From Lyophyllum atratum (lineage: Eukaryota; Basidiomycota; Agaricomycetes; Agaricales; Lyophyllaceae), in NCBI GenBank assembly GCA_014905825.1, contig JACGCN010000012.1, positions 558,001 through 622,000 of the forward strand: 64,000 bases of DNA, read 5' to 3'. Each line of letters opens with the position of its first letter. The first letter of the stretch is position 1. A program made the translations under genes and the position numbers. Positions 1 through 11,968 of this stretch are shown piece after piece. Below the pieces are notes generated by a model. That model saw nothing but the letters and a program-made list of their open reading frames with translations, did no database searches and was not told the origin of the DNA.

Positions 1-900
1 TCCTATCCCCTCGCTTCTAAAAAAGCGGACAGCAAACAGTTGTATGCTGCTGCTGCCGTCGGTACACGCCCTGCTGATCGCGAGCGCCTCGCTCTCCTAG
101 TCGATGCCGGATTGGACATCGTCGTCCTCGACTCTTCACAAGGCAACTCCATATTCCAGATCGACATGATCCAGTGGATAAAGTCAACGTATCCATCATT
201 AGAAGTTATCGCTGGCAACGTTGTCACACGCGAGCAGGCCGCTTCACTCATTGCCGCTGGCGCCGACGCTCTTCGTATCGGCATGGGCTCTGGATCAATC
301 TGCATAACACAGGAGGTCATGGCGGTCGGACGCCCTCAAGCAACTGCTGTCTATGCAGTCGCTGAGTTCGCCAATAAATTCGGCGTGCCAGTCATCGCCG
401 ATGGTGGGATCGGCAACGTTGGCCATATCGTCAAGGCTCTGGCTCTCGGCGCGGGGGCCGTCATGATGGGTGGGCTCATAGCTGGTACCGAGGAGGCGCC
501 TGGTGAATACTTCTACCACGAAGGGAAACGTGTCAAGGCATACCGCGGTATGGGAAGCTTGGAGGCGATGGAGCAAGGAACAGGCAAGAAGGCAGCTGTC
601 CAGGGAAAATACCCAGCTCCCAAACAGGGCAGTACAGTGGAGAACGCTGCGACATCCAGGTACTTCTCAGAGAGTAGCGCTGTGAAAGTTGCGCAAGGTG
701 TCTCCGGGGATGTCCAGGACAAGGGCAGCGTCAAGGCCTTCCTGCCTTACCTTTATGTTGGTGTGCAGCATTCGCTACAGGATGTTGGTGTGAGGAGCGT
801 CAGTGCCCTACAGAAGGAGGTGAAGGCTGGCAATGTACGGTTCGAGTTGAGGACTGCGAGCGCGCAGGTCGAGGGTGGTGTCCATGGGCTGAACTCGTAA
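1..900 (+). CDS. IMP dehydrogenase, C-terminal part (5' end outside window)
   Basis: This is the C-terminal ~299 residues of inosine-5'-monophosphate dehydrogenase, which oxidises IMP to XMP with NAD+, the rate-limiting step of guanine nucleotide synthesis in the cytosol. The frame is open from base 1 (SYPLASKK...), so the gene enters from the left; the TTG at 40 is an internal Leu, not a start. Seen directly: the GTR strand motif, the catalytic-loop segment [10 protein letters not shown] with the nucleophilic Cys, the phosphate-binding [12 protein letters not shown] segment, the GAGAVMMGG loop and the mobile-flap region with [10 protein letters not shown]. The protein ends at TAA 898-900. 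No intron is visible in this part. The family is usually about 520 residues, so roughly 220, including the CBS pair, should lie upstream. The family identity is very secure. Confidence 0.97.
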   Translation, partial: SYPLASKKADSKQLYAAAAVGTRPADRERLALLVDAGLDIVVLDSSQGNSIFQIDMIQWIKSTYPSLEVIAGNVVTREQAASLIAAGADALRIGMGSGSICITQEVMAVGRPQATAVYAVAEFANKFGVPVIADGGIGNVGHIVKALALGAGAVMMGGLIAGTEEAPGEYFYHEGKRVKAYRGMGSLEAMEQGTGKKAAVQGKYPAPKQGSTVENAATSRYFSESSAVKVAQGVSGDVQDKGSVKAFLPYLYVGVQHSLQDVGVRSVSALQKEVKAGNVRFELRTASAQVEGGVHGLNS

Positions 901-1835
901 GCGAGCATTCTTTGTTCAGTGTGGATACTGTTTTAACCTCCACCGCTTTAGATACACCAAGAGGCTCTTCGCATAGATGACCGTGGTGTCTCCAGTTTGG
1001 CTTACATGCGGCACAATCATTGTATTCGTCTGGAAGTGGAATTCAGTTGTAGCCATTATGGATTTAGCGTCATGTTCGTATGTATCTGTTAGGAATGCGG
1101 TGTATACAATTTACGGTTAGACAATGTCACGATAGCTCCAAACGTCGAAACTTCAGGCGGAACATAAGTATGGACGTAGGACGTGCACTGTCCTAGACAC
1201 TCTCAGAAGCCAGCGGGTGTCGTTGCAGCCAAGAATCTCGAGGACAGCCACTGCCAGAAGGCGGTGATCCGTCCGATGTGGCATAACGTAAAGATCAACG
1301 TCTCCTACAATGCGTTGCTATCGAGCATGGTCTGTTTGACTCGACACACCCAATGTGGATCTGTCAAACGTCCGTGCTGAAGCACAGCGCTGAATCGACA
1401 TGTGCTAGGATAGACGGTGAGCGCAAGTGAGCGCATCGAAACGAAGACAGGATATTCCTTAGCATGATACCTTTAGCTATAACAAAGTACGCCAAGATGA
1501 CCTTTCAGAACTACACTATTGACATTGACGCACTACCGCAGGTTACGGTCCAGTCTTCTGGGTGCGTCGGTAGCCTATAAAAACGGCAGAGTCTTTACAG
1601 TAGCATTGAATCATCAGTCCTTAATCATCAGTCCTTTCGTTCTTAAAGCTTTCCAACTTGTTTGGCCAGGTCGCCTACTACTGTCTTTTCGTCTTTCTAA
1701 CCTCCTTCCTTGGGTCGGTCTTACATCTTCAGTCTTTGTTGCAAGCAAGTGGGTAGACTCCGTTCCTGTATATATTTATTCGCTGACTGATTTTTTCCTT
1801 AGCTAGAATAGAAACCCTCGACTTCCACAAGCATT
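901..1835. other. Intergenic: IMPDH 3' flank and promoter of the secreted-protein gene
   Basis: No coding frame with family resemblance was found. The right half looks like a fungal promoter: a TATA box at 1576-1583, a perfect tandem duplication of 14 bases (AATCATCAGTCCTT at 1609-1622 and 1623-1636) and a pyrimidine-rich stretch at about 1630-1720 before the start codon at 1836. Confidence 0.5.
1576..1583 (+). promoter_or_regulatory. TATA box of the secreted-protein gene
   Basis: TATAAAAA lies about 260 bp upstream of the ATG at 1836 and is followed by a CT-rich tract, a common promoter arrangement in highly expressed fungal genes. The long leader would allow a 5'-UTR intron. The transcription start is inferred, not seen. 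Confidence 0.45.
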
Positions 1836-2582
1836 ATGTTCGCCAAACTCGCCGTTCAGTTCATTTCTCTTGCCACCTTGGCCACGTCCGTCATCGCAGG
1901 GCCCGTCGCCCTCAGACCTAACTATGACCTAGGTGAGTTCCATCTAACTACATTGTCAGAACGAGATCACATCTGATGTGTATTTATAGCCGTACGCGGC
2001 TTCCGTTCCTTCAATAACTGGGGAGGCTTCTCCTCCTTGGCCAATTTCGACAACTTCCACGGTGTCGATAACTTCGATGGGTCTCACTTCAGCCCGGTTG
2101 TTGTAAAGCAAGAGCACGAGCTCGTTTGCCGCACGCAGCGCATCGAAATCATCCAGCAGCGTCTAGTGGTACTCCAGGAGATGGCCAAGAGGTCAGGCTC
2201 GCTTCCTCTTCTTTTAATTATCTCGCACTGATAACGGGACATTTTCAGGATCATCACTGAGCAGCTCTGCGAGGTAGAGGCCCAGACCATCGTCTTTGAG
2301 CAATGGCACTCTGGCTTGCACGGCTTCAGTCGCGATCTGCGCCGCCACACTGGCCGCCATGTGGGCTTCGATCGCAACATCGTTGGGCACTTTGGCGAGA
2401 TCATCAACGTCGACGGCTCGTTCAACACCCGCGACTTTGGCTTCACTGGTCGTGATATTGGTCGCGAGACTATCGTTGTTGGTGGTCACAACTGGGACGA
2501 AACCCGCTCGCGGGTCATCGTCAATGATGCGTACCGTGCTTCCAGGGACGCGTACAACTTCATCCATCCTGAGCTTCTCTAA
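1836..2582 (+). CDS. Small secreted protein of unknown function, 3 exons
   Basis: Exons 1836-1932, 1990-2191 and 2249-2582 join into 633 nt (210 residues) with matching phases and GT-AG introns of 57 bp each. The N-terminus is a clear signal peptide (MFAKLAVQFISL..., cleavage probably after the Ala of VIAG), so secretion through the ER is predicted. The mature part is rich in Asn, Phe, Gly, Asp and His, with repeated FDN/FNxxG-like patches and HN/HT clusters, two Cys (in LVCRTQR and QLCEVEA) and a central helical stretch around EIIQQRLVVLQEM. I recognise no domain. The start is chosen because it gives the signal peptide and follows a TATA box. Long antisense frames over exon 3 are composition shadows. 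It could be a lineage-specific effector-like or wall protein, but nothing in the sequence shows a function. Confidence 0.82.
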
Positions 2583-3571
2583 GTAAGTCTCATGAATCAT
2601 AGGTCAATCCCCTGCCTGGAACTTATGCTTCATCAGGCGTAGGGCGGTCCTTGATAGATAGGTATTGCGTATGGCGGCTTTGGCGATTTTTTCAACGGCT
2701 GGATTACAATTACGTCTGGTGCTTCGTTGAGGGACAACTTATCATGATCATGATCTAGACCGTATATAATTAATCACCATGGGTTGGTCATGTACGTGCT
2801 TTAGTCAAGCAGCAAGAGGGCATGTGCTCTTACCTCGAGTTTACTAACGCTAGTGGGTTTTGCACAAAGGGATTTGATATTAGGCATACACTCATGAAGC
2901 TACGTTGCATGGTCTAATTCTTAGGCGTTACCACTGAACGTGAGTCGCGGTAGATCCTTTTTCTTGGAGTGAGAGTCACCCAATGATAAGCCTAGGCTTT
3001 GATTCTGAGACCTCTTCAGTGTGGCGTCCCTATAAGTCGGTGGCTGAGCCGAATTGAACCACGTAGATGGCGCCGCCACAAGTTGAAACAAACAACGAAG
3101 CATGACTTCTGGCTGGCAGGGCCAAGTTACCGCCGTCTTCGTCGTTCAATCAAAGTACGGACTCACTTGCATCGCATCTCCACATTGTTGATTTAAAAGC
3201 CATGCACTCTGAGAACCGCCAGTGGCGCAGCGGAGAAAGACTTGACTCGACAACCCGAAGCGTCGAGACCTGCAAAGCGGAGTAGTAGGTGATATATACA
3301 TATGTTAAGTTACAGTATAGTACATGATTGACTAATAAAGGTATCTGATTTATATCGTACAATGTAGAAGAATAGAACAGCCATCATGTCCTCAGAACAA
3401 AATATCATACATGCTTATGAAGTCTTCGCGAAAAATGACGTGAGCTTGGTGTTCGAAGCAGGAGCGTGGGTCTTTCGTAAAATTGAAAATTAGAAAGATA
3501 ACCGCCTCACTTTCGACGGAAGTACTGACCTTCGTTTTATCTTTTGGCGGTTTGCGTTTTGCGGGTGAGAG
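2583..3571. other. Intergenic, no gene seen
   Basis: This is the 3' flank of the secreted-protein gene and the 3' flank of the minus-strand HMCES gene. I see only short frames without family resemblance, no tRNA cloverleaf and no repeat found elsewhere in the window. Confidence 0.5.
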
Positions 3572-4961
3572 CTATGCGGACATAAATCGTTGGTTTGCGA
3601 CCAACATTAGGTTTGGGATAGGTACCTTGTTTGATGACATGGTAGCAACTGATGGTTCAGGCTTCACCTGGACCACCAAATATCGGTCAGCGCCCGATTG
3701 GACGACGAGAGAGTACGGACGAACCTTCTTCGGTGTCGGCGGCCCATGCAACACAACAATGTCGCTGTCGACATCAGATGCAACATCTAATTCTTCGACT
3801 TTAGGTCTCTTCCTCGATGGGGACGATGATGGAGCGTCGCGTATCTTTGCTGGAGAAGGACTTCTCGACCGCTTCAGAGCTGTCTTTGTCGTATGCGTGG
3901 GTTTGACAGAAGATGTGGCAACTTGCTTCGAAAACATTGCCTGGATTCCATCTTTTCTATTTGCTACTGGCTCGATGAACGTTGCAGACTCAGTCCCGAC
4001 CTTTCCCACTTCTTTGGGCACTTGGTAGCTGCAAGACCAATTGAAATCAATCCAAGCTCGACGTAAATATACGAGGTAAATCCTACAGGCAGTTTAAAAT
4101 CGACGTACCATTCAAGGGGATTGGCAGAGTCGTGATATGGCTCGACCAGTTGGGTGAGTTCTGGGGTCCATGTCTGTTTAGACGTGTCGAGCCACGCGTC
4201 AAGAGCGGCACGGGTAGGAAGAATGACAGGCTGGCGATCGTGCAGCCATGAGAAATCCTTGTTGGCGGCAGTGGTGACAATGGTGAAGGTCCACAGAGGC
4301 TTAGTCTGACCTGCGCGCGTCGAACGATCGCATGAGCAAATGTCCAAGTAGTAGGAACGAGGTATAGTATGCCGCACCTTCGAGCACCACACGATCGTAC
4401 AGCCCAGCCATGAGCATGACTCTGCCGTCGCGGTGTTTTGTAAAGTGTGGTAGCTTGTCCTTGCCCTTGGTCAACCATTCGTAGTACCTGCAAATCCATC
4501 TGGGTCAGACTTGTGCATATTATCTCAGTAAGTGGACACACCCTTGGCATACAATTGCACACCGATTCTTTCCCTTAATACTCGCCCACATCCCACCGCC
4601 CTCCACGAGGTTCTCTGAGCGCGCGTTCGTAGTGCTCAAAGTCTTGTCCTCAAACTTGCTCCAGTGGGGAACGAGGCCCCACTTCATGGTCTGCAGCACG
4701 TATCCTTCGCCATCCGTATGGGAAGAGCCTGGTGCGTCGGAAGGCCCTGCACCTGCGCCACGGCGGAGGAGCACAGGTGCCTGCGTACGAGGCGCGATGT
4801 TGTAACGTGGGACAAACTCGTCCTCGTCGATCCAGTCGTCTGCGTCGACATCGTCGTGGCCTGGAATGTGGCGTATCTCGCCGCGCTAGAGGATTGTTAA
4901 TTGGGTACCGCGAGTTACATAGAATACTCACAGCGAGCCGGAGCGCGAAGCGACCACACAT
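3572..4961 (-). CDS. HMCES/SRAP-domain protein (abasic-site DNA-protein crosslink sensor)
   Basis: Five exons on the minus strand, 4961-4932, 4885-4542, 4487-4378, 4310-4109 and 4028-3572, give 1143 nt (380 residues) with consistent phases. The SRAP domain fills residues 1 to about 250. It begins MCGRFA with the nucleophilic Cys2, has the YNIAPR motif (Asn39), WGLVP, NARSE, the YYEW motif (Glu128) and LHDRQPVIL (His185), the full active-site set known for HMCES/YedK. Members bind abasic sites in single-stranded DNA and form a thiazolidine crosslink through Cys2 after removal of Met1, protecting replication forks; nuclear action is inferred. The ~120-residue tail is disordered and basic, with KRSRSPSPAK and SRKRPK, a plausible nuclear localisation signal. 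It shares a 183-bp divergent promoter with the histone-fold gene. Confidence 0.94.
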
Positions 4962-5144
4962 GGCAGATCTAGAAGGAGGCTAAGCCGAAATTAGCTTCCG
5001 CCACAGGCTATGTGTGCATGTTTACGTAGGGGGCAAGCGTGGGAATGCCTCTGCAGGTGAACACCCACCACGACGTCGGGCCTGTCTCGCCTCGTCCTCG
5101 TCGCTGGCACCCCTTATTCTTGTCACTTACGACCAGGTACCACC
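4962..5144. promoter_or_regulatory. Divergent promoter between HMCES-like gene and TFIID-like gene
   Basis: Only 183 bp separate the two start codons (4961 minus, 5145 plus), so both genes must share upstream control DNA. It is GC-rich on the right side with no TATA box. No specific binding site is recognisable. Confidence 0.5.
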
Positions 5145-6940
5145 ATGGACAGCGCCAGCACCAAGCTGCTTGAGTCCGCTACGCATCGAACGCTCCACGC
5201 CCACGCCTTCTCGCGCTCCTCCTCACAGGCCTCGCTAGTCCTCACTGACCTCCTCTCTCGCTATCTTACGCTCCTCACGGGTACGTGTGCGAAATACGCC
5301 ACCCTTGCTGGGCGCACGAAGCTCAGTGTGCGAGACGCACTGGGCGCACTTGATGAACTGGGTGTGAATGTGGAAGAACTGAATGAATATGCCGGGAGCG
5401 AGGGGAAGGAGCTGACGAGATACGCGGTGTGGTCGGGGAGGCGGGTGGAGGATCTGAATGAATTTAAGGGTCAGTAGTAAGGATTCCGCTGTTGGTGGCG
5501 TCTTAATGTTCTTTGCAGCGCAATTGAACGATGGACTGAGGCAGGATCGTGACGATGCGATTCCACTCGTGTATGCGCCTTATTTGGAACCTGACTCGGA
5601 TGACAGTGACGAAGAAGAGGAAGTGTCCGAAGACGAAGTCCTCCTTATCGACACCTTACCCCCAGCAGAGAGAATGGACATCGATGGACTAGCGCCACCA
5701 CGGACAATGACACCACCGCCACGAATATCTACGCCGCCCTTGCCACTCTCACCAATATCTAACCCATCCTCACCATCGCACCCGCGAAAACGCCCTAGAA
5801 AGGCAAGTTGGCAGCCTCCAGACCATATCCCCGACTTCCTGCCACCTTTTCCAACTATCGCACCAGATGTCCCAGAAACGTCGCCCACTACTGACTCGCC
5901 CCATCCCACGCAACCCACCTTTGAATCACATCTTCCTTTACTCCTTCCCAACGAGCCTGTCAAGGCAGAGAAACCTGCAGCCGCAGCCGCACCGCTCACT
6001 TCTACATCTGCTTCAGACTACCTAGTGCAGGTCCCATATTCTCAGTCCTCGCTTTCACAAGTTGCAGAATGGCACCTGCCCTCGGGCCCGCCGCGTGACC
6101 AGTCCCGCGACAGAGAGCTCGTACCCTCCAAGCACTTAAGCACGCCGAAGACGGCACCTGCGCTTGTTAAGGCATACCACCACATCCTCACACATCCCCC
6201 ACCGCCAAACGGTCTACATCCCACTTTATCACGTCACAAGGTAGCCATGGCGCTTCTCAATCAGGTTCAGAGTTTGCCACGATGGGATCCGCCGGATACG
6301 CTTTACGCGGGCGTGGGACCATGCCCGCCAAGGGTAGCGAGCGTAGGTCCGACCTATCCGATGGCGCTTGGGGACGAGGGTAAGGCGAGGGAGGGCAAGG
6401 AGCGAGAGAAGGAGTTCAAGTTCCCGCCAACGCTGCCACGCGCGGTGACGGCGACGGAGAGGCTCACACCATTGGTGAGCCAGCAGGGGTCAAGGATCCC
6501 GGATCTGGCGAGAAGTGTGCTTCCGGTACGTGGTTTGTGCTTTAACCGTAGCTCTGGTCAATTCAAGGGATTATACGCAGCCAACGGTATTGTCGCGCAC
6601 AAGCCGCTTAACGCATCCCCCGCCTCTGCAGCGGGGGCAGAAGCTCCTCCTTTATGGAAGTGGCGTGCCCGCGCCGTGGAATGCTAACGCGCTTCCGCCA
6701 GCTGACGCGGTGCCTGGTACACCGGTTGTGGGATCGAAAGGCAAAGATAAAGAAGGGGGCAAGGACAATGATGCGACAGCGGAAAAGGCGGCGCTGCCGG
6801 ATGCGCGGCTGTACGCGACATGGGAGTGCGAGACGAAGGACTTCCGGTCGCCGCTGTCTACGCGGGGGCGGGGACGGATGGGGAGCGTAGGCGGGGGGAG
6901 CGGGGTAATCTCGCTAGCACTGGGTTCGCGTCGTAGTTAG
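5145..6940 (+). CDS. Bromodomain-associated histone-fold protein, TAF3/TAF8-like TFIID subunit
   Basis: Exons 5145-5469, 5519-6525 and 6581-6940 give 1692 nt (563 residues), all GT-AG. Residues about 5-90 form a Bromo_TP histone fold (LLESATHRTLHAHAF, LSRYLTLLTGTCAKYATLAGR, VRDALGALDELGV), as in TAF3, TAF8 and related subunits, which pair with a second histone-fold TAF in TFIID. Then come an acidic patch (DSDDSDEEEEVSEDE), a long Pro-rich segment, a basic RKRPRK stretch and the short motif DHIPDFLPPFP, which resembles the Pro-rich segment after the fold in TAF8-type proteins. The C-terminal third has low complexity and no recognised domain; no PHD finger is visible, which argues against a full metazoan-type TAF3. 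Which TAF it is cannot be settled from sequence alone. Its stop lies 73 bp before the next start codon. Confidence 0.85.
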
Positions 6941-7013
6941 GATTGTTAGGATCACAGGCTGCCGATATACAACTTGGATTGGTTTTGGATGTATGAGGGT
7001 CTGACTGTAAGCT

Positions 7014-9467
7014 ATGGTCGCTGGTCCACCGTCCCCCTCCTTGGCAGAGATAAGCCGCAACACATCCGTCATCTCCTCATCGTCCTCATCGTCCTCTACC
7101 TCCTCCCTCGTCGATGCACCGCCACCACGCCCCACCCGCGTCTTTGCCGCCCCCCGCTCAGCCACTGACGTTGCCCAGTCGCAGTCCCAGGCCCACCTGC
7201 TGCCCAGCTACATCCAGCGTGAGCTAGGCATCGCGGGCCCGTCTTCACCGTTACGTGACGCCACTTCCGGTCCCACCTCACGTTTCAGGTTTAATTCTCC
7301 CCAGGACTTCGAGTTCGGCGACATCCTCGGACACGGCTCCTACTCTACGGTCATACAAGCAAAGGGCAAAAAATCTGGCCGTACGTACGCGATAAAAGTC
7401 CTCGACAAGGCCCATCTCCAACGACACAACCAGCGCCGCACCGCGTATGCGGAAAAGGAGTCCCTGGTTGTCCTAGGCTTGGGCCATCCAGGCATCGTAG
7501 GGCTACATTCTACCTTTTCGGATGCATGGTCACTTTGTGAGTCATATTATCAATTCTGTTGCTCATCATTAAATATCCCATGCAGACTTTGTCCTCGACC
7601 TTCTCCCAAATGGCGACCTGCGCGCCCTCATCTCACGTTATGGCTCACTATCACTCGCGTGCACGCGCTATTATATGGTCCAACTTGTCGATGCCCTGGA
7701 ATACATTCATTCCAAGGGTGTCATGCACCGCGACGTCAAGCCCGAGAATCTTCTCCTTGACTCGCGGTTTCGGCTCGCCCTAGCAGATTTTGGCACTGCA
7801 AAGCTTCTACCACCAGCTTCTCCCACTCCCGACAACTCTGAAGCGGCCTCCACCCTCCAGCGTTCTAACACATTTGTAGGCACGCCTCAGTACTACTCCC
7901 CCGAGCTTCTTGCTCATTCACAAACCTCCCCCGCCTCTGACCTCTGGACTCTCGGCTGTGTCCTCTATGAGCTTTACACAGGCACCTTTGTATTTAATGG
8001 TCCTTCGCCTCTTCTCACTTGGAGATTGATCAAATCGCTGCAATACACATTCCCCGAAGGATTTGATGACGATGCCAGGGATCTGGTGAGCCGCCTTCTG
8101 GTAATCGAGCCAGAGAAGAGACTAGGAGCGGGTGGCGAGGGGGAGGTCAATAGCACGAGGGCTTTGAAAGCTCATCCATTCTTTGCAACTGTGAATTGGA
8201 ACACGGTTTGGGAGGACCCACATCCTCCGCTAGAAAGTGGGCTGAGGCTTCCAGCAGAGCCGATACCTGGTACGTTGCAGCTGTCCCCTCAATTGACACT
8301 AATCCTGATGCACTCGTAGCCCCCGAATCGGATGCCGAGCTTGGTGCACAGCTGAGGGAAGAGCGGTTACTCGATCAAGACGATGACGAAATCGCATGGG
8401 CCAAAGACGCGCGCGTTGCTGCCTATCTTCCTGGCCTACGGAACGCGAATGTTGCGAACGGGAACGCGAGTATCTCTCCAACGGTGGTGGCGGACAGTGC
8501 TCATATTCATGAAGAAAATGAAGATACCACAGAGACCACGGAACAATACGTGTTCCCTATGGTGGATGGGAAAGGGGCGGACGGTGGTCTGCCTTATACA
8601 TTTCCTCCCCCTCCCCCAGCGCCAACTAGGAATATTAGTGCTGTTGCTAGGGCCGGCGAAAATGCCACTGCGCTGGCGATGCCAGCTGATGCCACAAGTT
8701 TAGCAGAGGCGACGGCAGGGTTGGCACTTGACGAGCCCGTCACGTTGGACGCTGTCGAAGGTGTACCAAAGAGCGAACCCTCAGCGAACGAAGAACCAAG
8801 CGAGGCGGATCAGGAAGGTACAACGGTGCAGAATGGAAATGGGCCGGCCTCAGCGTCGACAAAACTGCGTTCAACCGTGCCTGAGCGAGCACCATCGGTC
8901 TCACCTGATACCAACAAAAGTGCACTTCCCAGTGACAGCACCTCCTCGCCCTCACCTACATTGGCCCCCCCTGAATTTGCGCATCTTCTCAAGCCTGCAG
9001 AGAGATTCCGCCTTTCCTCCCCACTCATGCCCGAGGCTCATGCACCCAGCTTCGCGCGGTTGCTGCCTAAGCTCCTGTCTGGGTCGGTGCGATCGAAACC
9101 AAAACTGAAGGAACGTGTGTTGCTACTGACGAATCGGAGGGTGATCTGTGCTAGTACCGGGAGGAGCGCGGTGGCGATAAAGCAGGAGTTCGTTTTTCCT
9201 CTGGCGGGGAGCACGAACGGGAATGGGACTGGCGTGGCGGTAATCAAGGGCGTGGAGGCTCGTGGCGAGAGGGGGTTGGTCCTCCAGACGGTATGTTGTA
9301 TGTGCTTTGTTTCCTATGTGCTCAGCTGATTGGTGTGCGCACAGAACGATAAGCCCGTCGTGTATATGCTGGATGATGTTGCGGCGCCGGCTGGGTGGGT
9401 GCAGCAAATCCGCCTGATCCTGCAGGGTGCGGAGTCCGGTTTGGGCTCAGTTTCGCCGCGTACGTGA
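7014..9467 (+). CDS. 3-phosphoinositide-dependent protein kinase 1-like (PDK1/Pkh family)
   Basis: Exons 7014-7536, 7586-8269, 8320-9290 and 9345-9467 give 2301 nt (766 residues). After a Ser-rich N-terminus, an AGC-type kinase domain runs from about residue 98 to 365: glycine loop GHGSYSTV, AIKVLDKAHL (Lys128), EKESLVVL, catalytic HRDVKPEN (Asp224), ADFGTAK (Asp242), and an activation segment SNTFVGTPQYYSPELL that carries the autophosphorylated Ser of PDK1 and an SPE in place of APE. The C-terminal 120 residues (LLLTNRRVICAS..., VYMLDDVAAPAGWVQQI) look like the PDK1 PH domain. PDK1/Pkh kinases phosphorylate the activation loops of AKT/Ypk, PKC and S6K-type kinases in sphingolipid, phosphoinositide and cell-wall signalling. 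The start follows the preceding gene's stop by only 73 bp. The middle (about 390-620) is low complexity. Confidence 0.93.
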
Positions 9468-9482
9468 TGGGGGATGGATATG

Positions 9483-9511
9483 AAGAATAGCGCACGATGT
9501 GCGCTATTCTT
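9483..9511 (+). terminator. Perfect 13-bp hairpin just after the PDK1-like stop codon
   Basis: Arms 9483-9495 and 9499-9511 are exact reverse complements (AAGAATAGCGCAC) around a 3-nt loop, 16 bases after the TGA at 9465-9467. In the mRNA this would be a very stable stem at the start of the 3' UTR. Whether it works in 3'-end formation, stability or not at all is unknown. Confidence 0.6.
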
Positions 9512-9839
9512 TCTGGGCTTAAGCTTAGGCAGGGAACGACTTTCTATGGGGACATGTGTAGGCTTATATAGGGATATTAGTGGTGTATTCTATGGTAAAT
9601 ATGGTAATAACAGTGACGGATTATACAGGTCGGGAATTCTGACAGCGGTCGACACAGTTTCTGGTTAGAAGCAACCTGGTACTAGATAATCAGTACTCAG
9701 TGGTGTGTTGATGAATACTTGGTGAATGCAGGGATCGGAGAACGTTATCAGCAAACTGAGACTGCTTATGTAAGTGACAGGAACGCGTCCTGGACCAAAA
9801 CCACAAAATCTTACAGCAACCCGTTGCGACTAATTCACC

Positions 9840-11968
9840 ATGTCTCAAACTCCAGTCTTCGTTATGAGTGTGTTCAATTGTATTGATTGATCCATCCAAG
9901 TACTAACTGGATTTTCTTTCAGACACTGCGCCTGAAAGACAGTCTGGCCGAAAAGCACAGATCTCGAATATTACCGCAGCAAAGGTTGGCCCATTCACCA
10001 GCTGCGAGGTAGATGTTCGATGCTTATTTCTTCTAGACTGTTGCAGATGTTATCCGGACGTGTTTGGGCCCGAAGTCCATGCTGAAAATGATCCTCGATC
10101 CGATGGGAGGCATCCTGTGCGTGTAATCACCAATCTTGTTCGACACTTCGGTATAAACGTTGATTCAGGTTGACGAACGACGGAAATGCGATTCTACGAG
10201 AAATCGACGTTGCGCACCCCGCGGCAAAGAATATGATCGAGCTGAGTCGGACACAAGATGAGGAATGTGGAGATGGGACGACGACTGTGATCATTCTCGG
10301 TGCGGAATCACCTTTCATCTCTGGAAGCTTGTCTCAATCGTGAACACAGCCGGAGAGGTCCTTGCGCAGTCTCTTTCACAATTGGAGCGCGACATACACC
10401 CTGTTGTGATCATCTCGGCGTACAACAAGGCTCTGAAGGAGGCCCTGGAGATCATCCAGCGGATATCGATCCCTATCGACACCTCCAATGATGAAGAGAT
10501 GCTCTCCTTGATCAAGACTTCCATCGGGACCAAGTTTGTTGTCCGATGGTCCGATCTTATGTGTAGGCTAGCTTTGCAGGCGGTGCGAACCGTCGCCCAC
10601 GAGGACAACGGCGTAAAGACGGTCGATATCAAGCGGTATGCGCGTGTGGAGAAGATCCCCGGTGGTGAGATCGAGGACAGCAGGGTGCTCAACGGCGTCA
10701 TGCTGAACAAGGATATCACGCACCCGAACATGAGGAGAAGGATAAAGAACCCCCGCATCATCCTCTTGGATTGCCCGCTCGAGTACAAGAAGGGAGAGAG
10801 CCAGACGAACATGGAGATCTCGAAGGAGGGTGATTGGGAGCGTGCGCAGACGATAGAAGAGGAGCAGGTCAAGGGACTCGTGATGCGTATCCTCGAGTTT
10901 AAGCCCGATCTGGTCATTACCGAGAAGGGTGTTTCTGGTGTGTGGCTGCTGGATATTCTCTGCAAACACTTTCTCATCCCTCTGCTTAGACATTGCCCAA
11001 CACCTCTTTGAAAAGTACAACGTCTCTGCGTTGAGACGCGTCCGTAAGTCGGACAACAACCGCATTGCGCTCGCCGTAGGCGCTATCATCGTCAACCGCA
11101 TCGAAGATCTGCGAGAATCCGATGTTGGGACGAAGTGTGGCCTCTTCAACGTCGAAAAAATCGGAGACGAGTACGACCGTATCTTTGTTTTGGCTCGTGA
11201 CATCCCCTGACCCATATTCGCATTAGGTACTTCTCCTTCCTCACAGAATGCGATTCCCCCAAAGCTTGCACCATCCTGCTTCGCGGGCCTTCCAAGGACA
11301 TCCTGAACGAGATTGACCGCAACCTCGCTGACGCGATGTCCGTGGCCCGCAACGTTGTCTTCAACCCCAACCTCGCTCCTGGTGGCGGCGCTACTGAGAT
11401 GGCTGTTAGCGTCGGGCTGCATCAGAAAGCGCGCAGCATCGTCGGCGTCGAGGGTTGGCCGTTCAGGGCCGTGGCGGACGCACTGGAGGTGATTCCCCGG
11501 ACGCTGGTGCAGAACAGCGGCGGCAATGCGATTCGTGTGTTGACTGAGCTCAGGGTGCGTCTGACTGGGAAGACGAAGCCTTCTCCATCTAACATTCCTT
11601 TATCGCTTGTGAACTTTGTAGGCTAAGCACGCGAATGGAGAGCACTCATGGGGCGTGAACGGGGAGACGGGCAAGATTGTGGACATGAAAGCCTATGGCC
11701 TCTATGAGTCCGCCAGCGTCAAGGTAAATCCATACATTCATTAGTTTTGCTTCCACCTGTTTATCACTTCTCATTCCAGATCCAAACCCTCAAAACCGCC
11801 ATCGAGGTTAGTTCTTCTTCTAGTTTTTGAGATTTTCATGGCTCACAGCGTTTTCTTGCGTTACAGGCGGCGCGCATGCTTCTCCGCGTCGATGACGTGG
11901 TGCAGGCCGTTAGGAAGGAAAAGGAGCAACAAGCTGGAGCTCCATCTGAGGAGATGATGGAGCAATGA
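9840..11968 (+). CDS. CCT3: T-complex protein 1 subunit gamma (CCT3)
   Basis: Ten exons, 9840-9867, 9923-9984, 10037-10116, 10169-10299, 10350-10937, 10990-11170, 11227-11554, 11622-11723, 11780-11806 and 11867-11968, join in phase to 1629 nt (542 residues), the usual CCT length. The product is the gamma subunit of the cytosolic CCT/TRiC chaperonin that folds actin and tubulin with ATP. Seen: the start [10 protein letters not shown], the group II ATP-site motifs [19 protein letters not shown] and GDGTTT (90-95), HPAAKNM, the apical domain with [12 protein letters not shown] typical of gamma, [13 protein letters not shown], and [17 protein letters not shown] near the hydrolysis Asp region. The first intron has an ideal TACTAAC branch site at 9901. 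It faces the ACP gene tail to tail. Confidence 0.96.

Noticed and set aside
2084..2600. Two overlapping minus-strand frames over the secreted-protein gene
   Set aside because: The plus strand has a signal peptide, matching splice phases and a TATA box; the antisense frames have none of these.
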